42,030 nucleotides of DNA from Proteobacteria bacterium SG_bin9 (GTDB taxonomy: Bacteria; Pseudomonadota; Alphaproteobacteria; Rhizobiales; Xanthobacteraceae), in assembly GCA_002083525.1 (NCBI GenBank), contig LWDM01000015.1:1-42030 (forward strand), given 5' to 3'. Of the stretch, positions 1 through 8,338 are shown in pieces (the first letter of the stretch is position 1; each line of letters begins with the position of its first letter). A model generated the notes under the pieces. That model was not told the origin of the DNA, did no database searches, and saw nothing but the letters and a program-made list of their open reading frames with translations. A program made the translations under genes and the position numbers.

Positions 1-22
1 TCTTGTCGGCATAACGAATCGC

Positions 23-2659
23 ATGACCGAACCGAACAAAATGCCCGCGCCCGGCGCGCCGCTTCACCAGCCCGTGGCGGGCGGCATCGCCGCGCGTGCG
101 CGCGCGGCTGCGGGCGGCGGTCCGACGTACCTCAACGGGCTCAATCCGGAGCAGCGCGAGGCGGTCGAGACGCTCGACGGCCCGGTGCTGGTGCTCGCCG
201 GCGCCGGCACCGGCAAGACACGCGTGCTGACCACGCGCATCGCGCATATTCTCAGTCAGGGCCGCGCGCGCCCGCAGGAAATCCTCTCCGTCACCTTCAC
301 CAACAAGGCGGCGCGCGAGATGAAGCACCGTCTCGGCCAGATGCTGGGGCAAGCGGTCGAAGGCATGCCATGGCTCGGCACCTTCCACTCCATCGGCGGC
401 CGCATTCTTCGGTTTCATGCCGAGATGGCCGGGCTGAAATCGAACTTCACCGTGCTCGACGTCGACGACCAGATTCGCCTGCTCAAACAACTGCTGCAGG
501 CCGAGAACATCGACGACAAGCGCTGGCCCGCGCGCATGCTGGCGAACCTGATCGACGGCTGGAAGAACCGTGGCCTCGCGCCCTCGCAGGTGCCCTCCGG
601 CGAAGCGGCGATCTTCGGCAACGGCAAGGGCGGCAAGCTCTACGCGACGTATCAGGAGCGGCTGAAGACGCTGAACGCCGCCGACTTCGGCGATCTGCTG
701 CTGGAGAACATCCGCATCTTCCGCGAACACCCGGATGTGCTGCGGCAGTACCAGTACCGCTTCAAATACATTCTCGTTGACGAGTATCAGGACACGAACG
801 TCGCGCAGTATCTCTGGCTGCGGCTGCTGTCGCAGGCGCCAAGCGCAACCAATGTCGGCCCGCCGGCACGCATCATCGACGCGGGCGACGACATTCCGTT
901 CGATCTGCACGCGGACGACGCACGTGAACCCTCTCCCCTTGTGGGAGAGGGTGGCGAACGCAGTGAGCCGGGTGAGGGGTTCGAACCAGCCGAGCCTTAC
1001 CCCTCACCCGCTTCGCCGCTGCGCGGCTCAGCACCCTCTCCCACAAGGGGAGAGGGTCAAAGCGCGCATCTGAAGAACATCTGCTGCGTCGGCGACGACG
1101 ATCAGTCGATCTACGGCTGGCGCGGCGCCGAGGTCGATAACATCCTGCGCTTCGATCACGACTTCCCCGGCGCCAAGGTCATTCGACTCGAACGCAACTA
1201 TCGCTCGACCGGCCACATCCTCGCCGCCGCCTCGCATCTGATCGCGCACAACGAGGGCCGCCTCGGCAAGACGCTGCGTACGGAAGACGAGGACGGCGAG
1301 AAGGTCACCGTCACCGGCGCGTGGGATTCCGAAGAAGAAGCCCGCGCCATCGGTGAGGAGATCGAGCAGCTGCAGCGGCAGGGCGACAAGCTGAACGAAA
1401 TCGCCATTCTTGTGCGTGCGTCGTTTCAGATGCGCGAGTTCGAAGACCGCTTCGTCACGCTCGGCCTGCCCTATCGCGTCATCGGCGGCCCGCGCTTCTA
1501 TGAGCGCGCCGAAATCCGCGATGCGCTGGCTTATCTGCGCATCATCAATTCCCCGGCCGACGACCTCGCCTTCGAGCGCATCGTCAACGTGCCGAAGCGC
1601 GGGCTTGGCGACGCCACGGTGCAGATGCTGCACGATCATGCCCGCAAGCGGAAGATTCCGCTCTATGAAGCCGCGCGCGCGGTCATCGAAACCGACGAGC
1701 TGAAGCCGAAAGCACGCAGCTCATTGCGCGGCGTGATCGAAAGCTTCGAGCGCTGGCGCAAGCAGATGGATGCGGTCCCACACACCGAGCTTGCCGAGAT
1801 CATGCTCGACGAGAGCGGCTACACCGAGATGTGGCAGAAGGATCGCTCCGCCGATGCCGCCGGCCGGCTGGACAACCTGAAAGAACTCGTCCGCTCGATG
1901 GAGGAGTTCGAGAACCTGCAGGGTTTCCTCGAACACATTTCGCTCGTGATGGATCGCGAAGGCGGCGCCGACGAAGACGCTGTGTCGCTGATGACGCTGC
2001 ACTCGGCGAAGGGCCTCGAATTCAACAACGTCTTCCTCCCCGGCTGGGAAGAAGGCCTGTTTCCGAGCCAGCGCACGCTGGACGATCAGGGCCGCGCCGG
2101 TCTCGAGGAAGAGCGCCGCCTCGCCCATGTCGGCATCACCCGCGCCCGCCGCCGCGCCAAACTCTACTTCGCCACCAACCGGCGCATTCACGGCACGTGG
2201 TCGACGACGATCCCCTCGCGCTTCCTCGATGAATTGCCCGCACACAATGTGGAAGTCACCGAGAGCAAGGGCGGCGGCGGATGGGGCGGCGCCGGCGGCT
2301 ACGGCGCGTCGCGCTTCGACAATATGGAGTCCTTCGGCTCGAGCTATTCGACGCCGGGCTGGCAGCGCGCGCAGCAGCGGCGCGGCGGCAACAATCGCAG
2401 CGGATTTGATGAGGCCGGCTCGTCATACGATGCCGGTCCGCGCGGATCTTCGCAGAAGAAACGCGCGCCGCTCACCATCGAGGGCGAACTGATCGCCAAA
2501 TCCACCGGCACCCAGTCCGAGTATTCGCTCGGCGACCGCGTGTTCCACCAGAAGTTCGGCTACGGCCGCGTCGCCAAGATCGACGGCAACAAGCTCACCA
2601 TCGATTTCGACAAGGCCGGCGAGAAGAAGGTCGTCGATAGCTTCGTGGAGCGGGCGTAG
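23..2659 (+). CDS. uvrD: ATP-dependent DNA helicase UvrD/PcrA, with in-frame palindromic repeat insertion
   Basis: A superfamily 1A 3'-5' DNA helicase of 878 residues, acting in nucleotide excision and mismatch repair and in clearing proteins from DNA. Walker A is AGAGTGKT at residues 59-66, the Walker B/DEYQDT motif is near 253-258, and motif III/IV (GDDDQSIYGWRGA) follows near 357. The VSLMTLHSAKGLEF and RRLAHVGITRAR motifs V and VI are present. The C-terminus carries the PcrA/UvrD Tudor-like domain (LGDRVFHQKFGYGRV). The protein is about 120-150 residues longer than E. coli UvrD. Part of the excess is a Gly/Ser/Arg-rich linker before the Tudor-like domain. Another part is residues about 303-345, encoded by a nested palindromic repeat between Walker B and motif III. 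All helicase motifs lie in one unbroken frame, so the gene looks functional. The start ATG is the first in frame and precedes the Q-motif region. Confidence 0.95.
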   Translation: MTEPNKMPAPGAPLHQPVAGGIAARARAAAGGGPTYLNGLNPEQREAVETLDGPVLVLAGAGTGKTRVLTTRIAHILSQGRARPQEILSVTFTNKAAREMKHRLGQMLGQAVEGMPWLGTFHSIGGRILRFHAEMAGLKSNFTVLDVDDQIRLLKQLLQAENIDDKRWPARMLANLIDGWKNRGLAPSQVPSGEAAIFGNGKGGKLYATYQERLKTLNAADFGDLLLENIRIFREHPDVLRQYQYRFKYILVDEYQDTNVAQYLWLRLLSQAPSATNVGPPARIIDAGDDIPFDLHADDAREPSPLVGEGGERSEPGEGFEPAEPYPSPASPLRGSAPSPTRGEGQSAHLKNICCVGDDDQSIYGWRGAEVDNILRFDHDFPGAKVIRLERNYRSTGHILAAASHLIAHNEGRLGKTLRTEDEDGEKVTVTGAWDSEEEARAIGEEIEQLQRQGDKLNEIAILVRASFQMREFEDRFVTLGLPYRVIGGPRFYERAEIRDALAYLRIINSPADDLAFERIVNVPKRGLGDATVQMLHDHARKRKIPLYEAARAVIETDELKPKARSSLRGVIESFERWRKQMDAVPHTELAEIMLDESGYTEMWQKDRSADAAGRLDNLKELVRSMEEFENLQGFLEHISLVMDREGGADEDAVSLMTLHSAKGLEFNNVFLPGWEEGLFPSQRTLDDQGRAGLEEERRLAHVGITRARRRAKLYFATNRRIHGTWSTTIPSRFLDELPAHNVEVTESKGGGGWGGAGGYGASRFDNMESFGSSYSTPGWQRAQQRRGGNNRSGFDEAGSSYDAGPRGSSQKKRAPLTIEGELIAKSTGTQSEYSLGDRVFHQKFGYGRVAKIDGNKLTIDFDKAGEKKVVDSFVERA
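929..1056. repeat. Nested palindromic repeat element (copy 1), translated inside uvrD
   Basis: A 128-bp element bounded by two 23-nt ends (929-951 and 1034-1056) that are reverse complements of each other. Each end is itself a hairpin, with arms CCCTCTCCC and GGGAGAGGG around five bases. An inner inverted pair, GGGTGAGGGGT at 970-980 and ACCCCTCACCC at 999-1009, nests inside. A second copy with the same ends and inner arms is at 26898-27039 in reverse-complement orientation. Copy 1 is open in two of the three forward frames. The third frame has TGA stops at 964 and 973. In the uvrD frame it encodes a Pro/Gly/Glu-rich peptide starting PSPLVGEGG. It resembles the non-autonomous palindromic repeats common in proteobacterial genomes; no transposase is encoded. 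Confidence 0.93.
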
Positions 2660-2766
2660 CATTTTCGCAACGCATCGGCGGTTTTGACCGGCGCGGACTT
2701 TTCGCGATTGCGGACCGCCGCGATCGTTCCTATGTACCGCGAACCCTCCAACGACCGCACGTTCCC

Positions 2767-3702
2767 ATGCCCATCATCTCCGTCAAGAACCTGTCAAAGG
2801 TCTATCCGTCCGGCTTGCGGGCGCTCAACAACATCAATCTCGACATCGAGCCCGGCGAGATCTTCGCCCTGCTTGGCCCGAACGGCGCCGGCAAAACCAC
2901 GCTGATCAGCATCATCTGCGGCATCGCCACCTCGAGCGAAGGCAGCGTCGCCGTCGGCGGGCATGACATCAACGACGACTACCGCGCCGCGCGCTCGATG
3001 ATCGGCCTGGTGCCGCAGGAGCTGCACACCGACGCGTTCGAGACCGTGTGGGCAACCACATCGTTCAGCCGCGGCCTGTTCGGCAAGCGCAAGAATCCGG
3101 CGATCGTCGAGAAGGTGCTGCGCGATCTCTCGCTCTGGGACAAGAAGGACTCGCAGATCATTACGCTCTCCGGCGGCATGAAGCGCCGCGTGATGATCGC
3201 CAAGGCACTCTCGCACGAACCGAAAATCCTGTTCCTGGATGAGCCGACCGCCGGCGTCGACGTCGAACTCCGGAAGGGCATGTGGGACGTGGTGCGCGAG
3301 CTGCGCGCCTCCGGCGTCACCATCATCCTCACCACGCATTATCTCGAAGAGGCCGAAGAGATGGCCGACCGGATCGGTGTCATCGCCAAGGGCGAACTGA
3401 TCCTGACCGAGAACAAGGCGGCGCTGATGCAGAAGCTCGGCAAAAAGCAGCTGACGCTGCATCTGCAGAAGCCGCTCGACGCGATCCCGCCGCAGCTGGC
3501 CGCGCACCGCCTCGAGCTGAAGCCCGGCGGCCAGGACCTCGTCTACACCTACGACACCAAGGGCGAACGCACCGGCATCACCGCGCTGCTGAACGATCTC
3601 AATGCCGCCGGCCTTCGCTTCAACGACCTCAACACCACGCAGAGCTCGCTGGAAGAAATCTTCGTCAGCCTCGTGCACAAGCAGGACGAGGCCGCGCAAT
3701 GA
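2767..3702 (+). CDS. ABC-2 type exporter, ATP-binding protein (NodI/YadG/DrrA-like)
   Basis: The ATPase subunit of a two-component exporter, 311 residues. Walker A GPNGAGKT is at residues 37-44, followed by a Q-loop (VPQEL), the signature LSGGMKRR near 136, and Walker B ILFLDEP with the catalytic Glu near 159. The H-loop TTHYLEEAEEMADR follows. The last 90 residues form the C-terminal extension usual in DrrA/NodI-type ATPases. The stop overlaps the start of the permease gene in an ATGA junction, so the two are translationally coupled. A 107-bp gap separates it from uvrD and may hold its promoter. The substrate cannot be told from sequence. E. coli YadGH and rhizobial NodIJ are the nearest families I recognise, and nothing here suggests nodulation genes. 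Confidence 0.93.
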   Translation: MPIISVKNLSKVYPSGLRALNNINLDIEPGEIFALLGPNGAGKTTLISIICGIATSSEGSVAVGGHDINDDYRAARSMIGLVPQELHTDAFETVWATTSFSRGLFGKRKNPAIVEKVLRDLSLWDKKDSQIITLSGGMKRRVMIAKALSHEPKILFLDEPTAGVDVELRKGMWDVVRELRASGVTIILTTHYLEEAEEMADRIGVIAKGELILTENKAALMQKLGKKQLTLHLQKPLDAIPPQLAAHRLELKPGGQDLVYTYDTKGERTGITALLNDLNAAGLRFNDLNTTQSSLEEIFVSLVHKQDEAAQ

Positions 3703-4460
3703 ACATTCACGCCATCAAGGCCATCTACAAGTTCGAGATGGCGCGCACCTGGCGCACGCTGCTGCAGAGCGTGGTCTCGCCGGTGATTTCCACCTCGCTG
3801 TATTTCGTCGTGTTCGGCGCGGCGATCGGCTCGCGCATCACCGAGATCGAGGGCGTCGGCTATGGCACGTTCATCGTCCCCGGCCTGATCATGCTGTCGC
3901 TCTTGACCCAGAGCATCGCCAACGCCTCGTTCGGCATCTACTTCCCGAAATTCGTCGGCACGATCTACGAAATTCTCTCGGCGCCGATCTCGCCGCTCGA
4001 AATCGCCATCGGTTATGTCGGCGCGGCCGCGACCAAGTCGATCGTCCTCGGCCTGATCATTCTCGCGACCGCCGGCCTGTTCGTCCCGCTGAAGATCGCG
4101 CATCCCCTCTGGATGATCGCGTTCCTCGTGCTCACCGCCGTCACCTTCAGTCTGTTCGGCTTCATCATCGGCATCTGGGCCGACAATTTCGAGAAGCTGC
4201 AGGTGATCCCGCTGCTGGTGATTACGCCGCTGACGTTCCTCGGCGGGAGCTTCTATTCCATCAACATGCTGCCGCCGGTCTGGCAGACGATCACGCTGTT
4301 CAACCCGGTCGTGTATCTCGTGTCCGGCTTCCGCTGGAGCTTCTCGGAGATCGCCGACGTGCCTGTCGGCATCAGCTTCGGCATGACACTGCTCTTCCTG
4401 GCGCTGTGCCTCGCGGCCGTGCTGTGGATTTTCAAGACCGGCTACCGGTTGAAGAAGTAA
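3699..4460 (+). CDS. ABC-2 type exporter, permease protein (NodJ/YadH-like)
   Basis: An inner-membrane permease of 253 residues and partner of the upstream ATPase. It has about six hydrophobic segments, with a cytoplasmic N-terminus (MNIHAIKAIYKFEMARTW) leading into the first. The ABC-2 family signature is visible in the C-terminal half (TPLTFLGGSFYSINMLPPVWQ, then FNPVVYLVSGFRW). The start ATG overlaps the ATPase stop by four bases. The gene ends about 40 bp before a perfect hairpin that probably terminates this transcript. YadH and NodJ are the same family, and the transported compound is not predictable. Confidence 0.92.
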   Translation: MNIHAIKAIYKFEMARTWRTLLQSVVSPVISTSLYFVVFGAAIGSRITEIEGVGYGTFIVPGLIMLSLLTQSIANASFGIYFPKFVGTIYEILSAPISPLEIAIGYVGAAATKSIVLGLIILATAGLFVPLKIAHPLWMIAFLVLTAVTFSLFGFIIGIWADNFEKLQVIPLLVITPLTFLGGSFYSINMLPPVWQTITLFNPVVYLVSGFRWSFSEIADVPVGISFGMTLLFLALCLAAVLWIFKTGYRLKK

Positions 4461-4500
4461 ATCCGCCGCCACAGGATTGCCGCAACATTCGACGCATGAA

Positions 4501-4533
4501 AATGGCGCGCCGGGGGTCTCGCGGCGCGCCATT
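4501..4533. terminator. Bidirectional intrinsic terminator between convergent genes
   Basis: A perfect 11-bp stem (AATGGCGCGCC pairing with GGCGCGCCATT) encloses an 11-nt loop. It lies between the stop of the ABC permease (+ strand) and the stop of the small glycine-rich protein (minus strand). The flanking A/T runs are short, so the terminator function is inferred from the stem and its position between convergent ends. Confidence 0.7.
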
Positions 4534-4551
4534 CATCAACATGAACGTGAC

Positions 4552-4830
4552 TCAGTAACGGTTGTAGTGCCGGCGGTGATAGTGGCGCTTCTTGTAATAG
4601 GCGCGGCTGCGGTAGCTGCGATCGGGAATGCCGAGCACGCCCTTCACGCCACCCACGGCACCGCCGACTCCTGCACCGACCGCACCGCCCACGACACCGC
4701 CGACAGGCCCGGCAATCCGGTTGCCTTCGCGTGAGCCGTCGCGCGCACCGCCGACAATGCCCTGTGCCTCAGCCACAACCGGCATCGCCAGCACCATCAG
4801 CGCGCCTGCCATCACCAACAACTTCTTCAT
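4552..4830 (-). CDS. Small secreted glycine-zipper-like protein of unknown function
   Basis: A 92-residue protein with a clear Sec signal peptide (MKKLLVMAGALMVLAMPVVAEA, cleavage expected after AEA-Q). The middle is a run of GG/AG pairs (GPVGGVVGGAVGAGVGGAVGG) typical of glycine-zipper segments that insert in or pack against membranes. The C-terminus is strongly basic and Tyr/His-rich (YYKKRHYHRRHYNRY). Such short exported proteins are common in Bradyrhizobium relatives and lack an assigned role. It is transcribed divergently from the L,D-transpeptidase gene across a 213-bp intergenic region, so envelope co-regulation is possible but unproven. Confidence 0.75.
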   Translation of the reverse strand: MKKLLVMAGALMVLAMPVVAEAQGIVGGARDGSREGNRIAGPVGGVVGGAVGAGVGGAVGGVKGVLGIPDRSYRSRAYYKKRHYHRRHYNRY

Positions 4831-5043
4831 TCATCCACTCTCTCAGTCAGCCCGTCGTTCATCGACGCACCCCAACGCGCTGCAGAGGCTTCGGTTCATT
4901 TTTCGGCCATTAAACTTTCGCAATCGATTTTAGGAACGGTATTCATCGTTAACGCGAACGTCATCGCGGCCCGCTGGAACTCGTTGTTATTCCGGTGTTT
5001 AATGATCTTCGGGGAGACGGGCTGGAGTTGATTGGAGGGCGCG

Positions 5044-5871
5044 ATGCGCCGCACTGCTGGTTTTGCGTCCGCTCTCATGACTGCGTTTGCATTGTTCGCC
5101 GCGTCTTCAGCACAAGCCGCCGTCAACATCACCATCGACAAGAACACGCAGCAGATGACCGTCGCCGTCGACGGCGTGCCGAAATACACATGGCCGGTGT
5201 CGAGCGGCCTCCCCGCACACGAAACGCCGAACGGCGCGTTCAAGGCCTTCCGCATGGAAGCCGATCACTACTCGAAGGAATGGGACGACGCGCCCATGCC
5301 GCACGCGATCTTCTTCACCAAGACCGGCCACGCCATTCACGGCACCGATGCGGTGAAGCGCCTCGGCAATCCGGCCTCGCACGGTTGCGTGCGCCTCTCG
5401 CGCGAAAACGCCGCGACCCTGTTCGCGCTCGTCAAGGAACAGGGCGTGCTGAACACCACCGTCACGCTGTCGGGCTCGTCGCAGATCGCAATCGCGCGCC
5501 GCAAGATTGCGCCGCCGGAAGCAACCGTCGCGCGCCGCGAGATGCCGGGCCGCCCCGTCGATCTCGCGCCCGTCGAGCGCGGCATTGCCAGCGCCGACGG
5601 CACCGTGATCTACCCGCGTGAGGATGGCGGCTACTATCGTGACACGGAGCAGGCCCGCCCGGTCTATCCGTCGCAGCAGCAGCGCGTCTATCGCCAGCAG
5701 CGCGACGATGCGCAAGTCTACGGCGGCCAGGCATATGGCAGCCAGCAGTATGGCAGCCAAACCTACGCGGGCGACGACGTCTACTTCGACGGCTATACTT
5801 GGCGGCGCGGCCAGCCCGGCTATCAGCCACAATACGCCCCGCGTCCGTATTACGGACCCCGCGGCTACTGA
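5044..5871 (+). CDS. Periplasmic L,D-transpeptidase (YkuD domain)
   Basis: A 275-residue exported enzyme of the YkuD family. These enzymes make 3-3 peptidoglycan cross-links or attach proteins to the wall. A signal peptide ends near AQA-AVN. The catalytic signature is intact: His99 in HGTDAV and SHGCVRL with the nucleophile Cys at residue 115. The C-terminal 90 residues are low complexity, rich in Gln, Tyr and Gly, with short repeats such as AYGSQQYGSQTY, and end in a Pro/Tyr-rich tail that may bind the wall. ATG 5044 is preferred because GGAGGG lies five bases upstream; a TTG twelve bases earlier overlaps that site. It ends 16 bp from the convergent downstream gene. Confidence 0.93.
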   Translation: MRRTAGFASALMTAFALFAASSAQAAVNITIDKNTQQMTVAVDGVPKYTWPVSSGLPAHETPNGAFKAFRMEADHYSKEWDDAPMPHAIFFTKTGHAIHGTDAVKRLGNPASHGCVRLSRENAATLFALVKEQGVLNTTVTLSGSSQIAIARRKIAPPEATVARREMPGRPVDLAPVERGIASADGTVIYPREDGGYYRDTEQARPVYPSQQQRVYRQQRDDAQVYGGQAYGSQQYGSQTYAGDDVYFDGYTWRRGQPGYQPQYAPRPYYGPRGY

Positions 5872-5887
5872 GGCAGAGCGACTAAAG

Positions 5888-8170
5888 CTACTCCTCTCCG
5901 CGCCGCAATCGCCGCCACACGGCGCCGAGAATGTTGGAATAGTCGTCGGTCCACACCCGCTCGCCGTCTTCGGGTTCGGTGAGAACCCAGTTCTCGTTCG
6001 ACGCCAGCGATCCCACATCGGCGTCGTTGCGCGCCGAGACCACCACGTTGGTCGGGAAGATGTACTCGTGGTTGCGGTTTGAGTCTTCGTTATAAACCCA
6101 GCTTTTCATGTCGTTGGCGTCGGCGATGCCGACGATGACGGTCGCGAGCTCGAGGTGCCGGTTCGAGACGTGCACGACCACGACGCCCTGCGGCGCGAGT
6201 TTCTGCTTGTAGATCTCCATCGCCTCTTCGGTCGCGAGGTGCACCGGGATCGCGTCCGATGAATACGCATCAACGATGATGATGTCGTAGACGCCGTCCG
6301 GCTCCTTCGCGAACGTCAGCCGCGCGTCACCGAGCACCGGCTGCAAATCCGGCGCACAATCGCGGATATAGGTGAAGTGCTTCGGATCGCGCGCGGTATC
6401 GATCATGGTCTGATCGATCTCGAAGAATTTCCACGTCTCGCCCGGCTCGATCGCGCAGGCCAGCGTTCCGGCACCGAGCCCGATCGCCGCCGCGCGCAAC
6501 GGCCCACCCTTGCGCTCCCGGATCGCCGTGATCGCCTGCCCGATGCCGCCCTCCTTAGCGTAGTAGGTCAGCATCTCCGGCCGGCCCTCGACCTTGGTGC
6601 CGTCGTCGTTCTGGACCTTCTGCGCGCCATGAATGGTGGTGCCGTGCATCAGCACATGGAATTGGCCCTGCGGCGTCTCGACGATCTTGTGCACGCCGAA
6701 GAAGCTGCGCACGCTTTCGATGCGGCCTTCATCCGACGGATAGGCGCGCAACAGCACCAGCGCCAGCGTGAACATCGCAGCGACCTTCCACGGCCCGGCC
6801 CGCAACGCCACCGCCATCATCGATCCGAACACGGCCACGAAGCCGATCACATAGATCCGGTTTTCGATCAGCCAGGCCAGCAGCTTGCTGTGCATCAGGG
6901 TCGGCGCCAGTGCCGCCACCGCAATCACCCCGATCATCAGCCAGATCCAGCGGTTCTGGTCGGGCGCAACGTCTTCGTTGCTCGGCCGGCACAGCGCCGC
7001 GAGCGCGAGCAGGATCGGATATTCGGCGATCGATGAGAACGTAAACGGCGCGATCAGGCCGGCGAACAATCCGCCGACCATGCCGCCGAACGACAGTGCG
7101 ACGTAGAAGCCGGTGAGATGCTTCGCCGCCGGGCGCGTGCGTGCGAGTTCGCCATGGCACGCCATCGCGATGATGAAGAACGCAACGAGGTGCCCGCCCA
7201 GCGTCAGCAGCAGCCGCTGCTCGCTGCCGATCGCCAGAAGGACGATGATCACCGCGATCGCCAGCGGCTGCAGCATCAGCATCCAGGAGTGCGGCAGCAA
7301 CGGCCGCGACTGGAACACCAGCACCCACGTCAGGAGATAGAGCGAGAGCGGCAGCACCCACAGCAGCGGCGCGGCTGCGACGTCGGTCGAGATGTGCGCG
7401 GTCACTGCAATGAGAAGTCCGGACGGAACAGCTGAGAGGAAAATCCAGCGCAGCCGCGTCGCCCATGTCGGCGCAGGCGCTGCCGCATCAGCGGTCTCGG
7501 CCACCTGCCCTGCCCCTTCCGGTGAGCGGATCAGCAGCCAACCGCATGATACGATCAGCACGATCAGGATCGCGTAGCCGCCGGTCCACATCAGATTCTG
7601 CACGCGCAGCGTGAACAGCGGCTCGACCAGCAGCGGATAGGACAACAGCGCCAGGAAGCTGCCGATGTTCGACGACGCGTAGAGGAAATATGGATCGGGT
7701 CCGTTCGGATGGCCGGTGCGGACGAACCACGCCTGCAGCATCGGATTGTTGGCGGCGAGCGCGAAGAACGGCAGGCCGATCGAGATCGCAAACAGGCCGA
7801 GCAGCCAGAACGCGTAGCCGCTGGCCGGCGGATCGCCGAAGCTTTGCGAGATCGCCAGCGGCAAGGTCACGAACGCCGCAACCAGCAACACCACATGCAC
7901 CACCACCGGGATGGTGCGGCTGCGCAAGGTCATCAGGTAATGCGCATAGGCGTAGCCGCCGAGCAGCAGCGACTGGAAGAAGACCATCGCCACCGACCAC
8001 ACCGCCGGCGAGCCGCCGAGCCGCGGCAGCACCATCTTGGTGAACAGCGGCTGCACCGAGAACAGCAGCAATGCGCTGACGAAAATCGCCACCGTGTAAA
8101 CAACCAGAATCAGGCGATTGCGCGCGGGCGAGGCATCGCCAGCGGTGTCGGACAGCGTCGTCGCGTTCAT
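5888..8170 (-). CDS. Polytopic membrane protein fused to a spermidine-synthase-like methyltransferase domain
   Basis: A protein of 760 residues in two parts. The first roughly 480 residues are hydrophobic, with many membrane segments in an MFS-like pattern (LILVVYTVAIFVSALLLFSVQPL onward). The last roughly 240 residues form a Rossmann fold of the spermidine synthase type. There a GLGAGTLAC nucleotide-binding turn is followed by FFEIDQ, GDARLTFAKE and DIIIVDAYSSDAIPVHL. Fusions of this kind are widespread in proteobacteria and usually annotated as fused MFS/spermidine synthase; the reaction is not established. Polyamine aminopropyl transfer is possible, but the domain could bind other substrates. 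The start ATG has GGAGA about 11 bases upstream. An upstream extension in the same frame looks non-coding (Pro/Arg-rich). The gene is divergent from the PYROXD2-like gene. Confidence 0.85.
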   Translation of the reverse strand: MNATTLSDTAGDASPARNRLILVVYTVAIFVSALLLFSVQPLFTKMVLPRLGGSPAVWSVAMVFFQSLLLGGYAYAHYLMTLRSRTIPVVVHVVLLVAAFVTLPLAISQSFGDPPASGYAFWLLGLFAISIGLPFFALAANNPMLQAWFVRTGHPNGPDPYFLYASSNIGSFLALLSYPLLVEPLFTLRVQNLMWTGGYAILIVLIVSCGWLLIRSPEGAGQVAETADAAAPAPTWATRLRWIFLSAVPSGLLIAVTAHISTDVAAAPLLWVLPLSLYLLTWVLVFQSRPLLPHSWMLMLQPLAIAVIIVLLAIGSEQRLLLTLGGHLVAFFIIAMACHGELARTRPAAKHLTGFYVALSFGGMVGGLFAGLIAPFTFSSIAEYPILLALAALCRPSNEDVAPDQNRWIWLMIGVIAVAALAPTLMHSKLLAWLIENRIYVIGFVAVFGSMMAVALRAGPWKVAAMFTLALVLLRAYPSDEGRIESVRSFFGVHKIVETPQGQFHVLMHGTTIHGAQKVQNDDGTKVEGRPEMLTYYAKEGGIGQAITAIRERKGGPLRAAAIGLGAGTLACAIEPGETWKFFEIDQTMIDTARDPKHFTYIRDCAPDLQPVLGDARLTFAKEPDGVYDIIIVDAYSSDAIPVHLATEEAMEIYKQKLAPQGVVVVHVSNRHLELATVIVGIADANDMKSWVYNEDSNRNHEYIFPTNVVVSARNDADVGSLASNENWVLTEPEDGERVWTDDYSNILGAVWRRLRRGEE

Positions 8171-8338
8171 GAAGTCTCCGGGAGCGATCGGCGAAAGCCG
8201 AGGTCTTTTCGCCCGATTCACCGGGCGGCGAAGTGGATCACAGCCGCCTGCGGCGGGCAACCGACCGGGCGGCGGAACGCGCTGCAAAGGGTTGAGAATT
8301 TACTCGCCGCGGCGATACCGCGCCGGTATGACATCGGC

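Noticed and set aside
8171..8287. A 39-residue extension of the spermidine-synthase-like protein
   Set aside because: It is Pro/Arg-rich and unlike a membrane protein N-terminus; the internal ATG has a GGAGA site.
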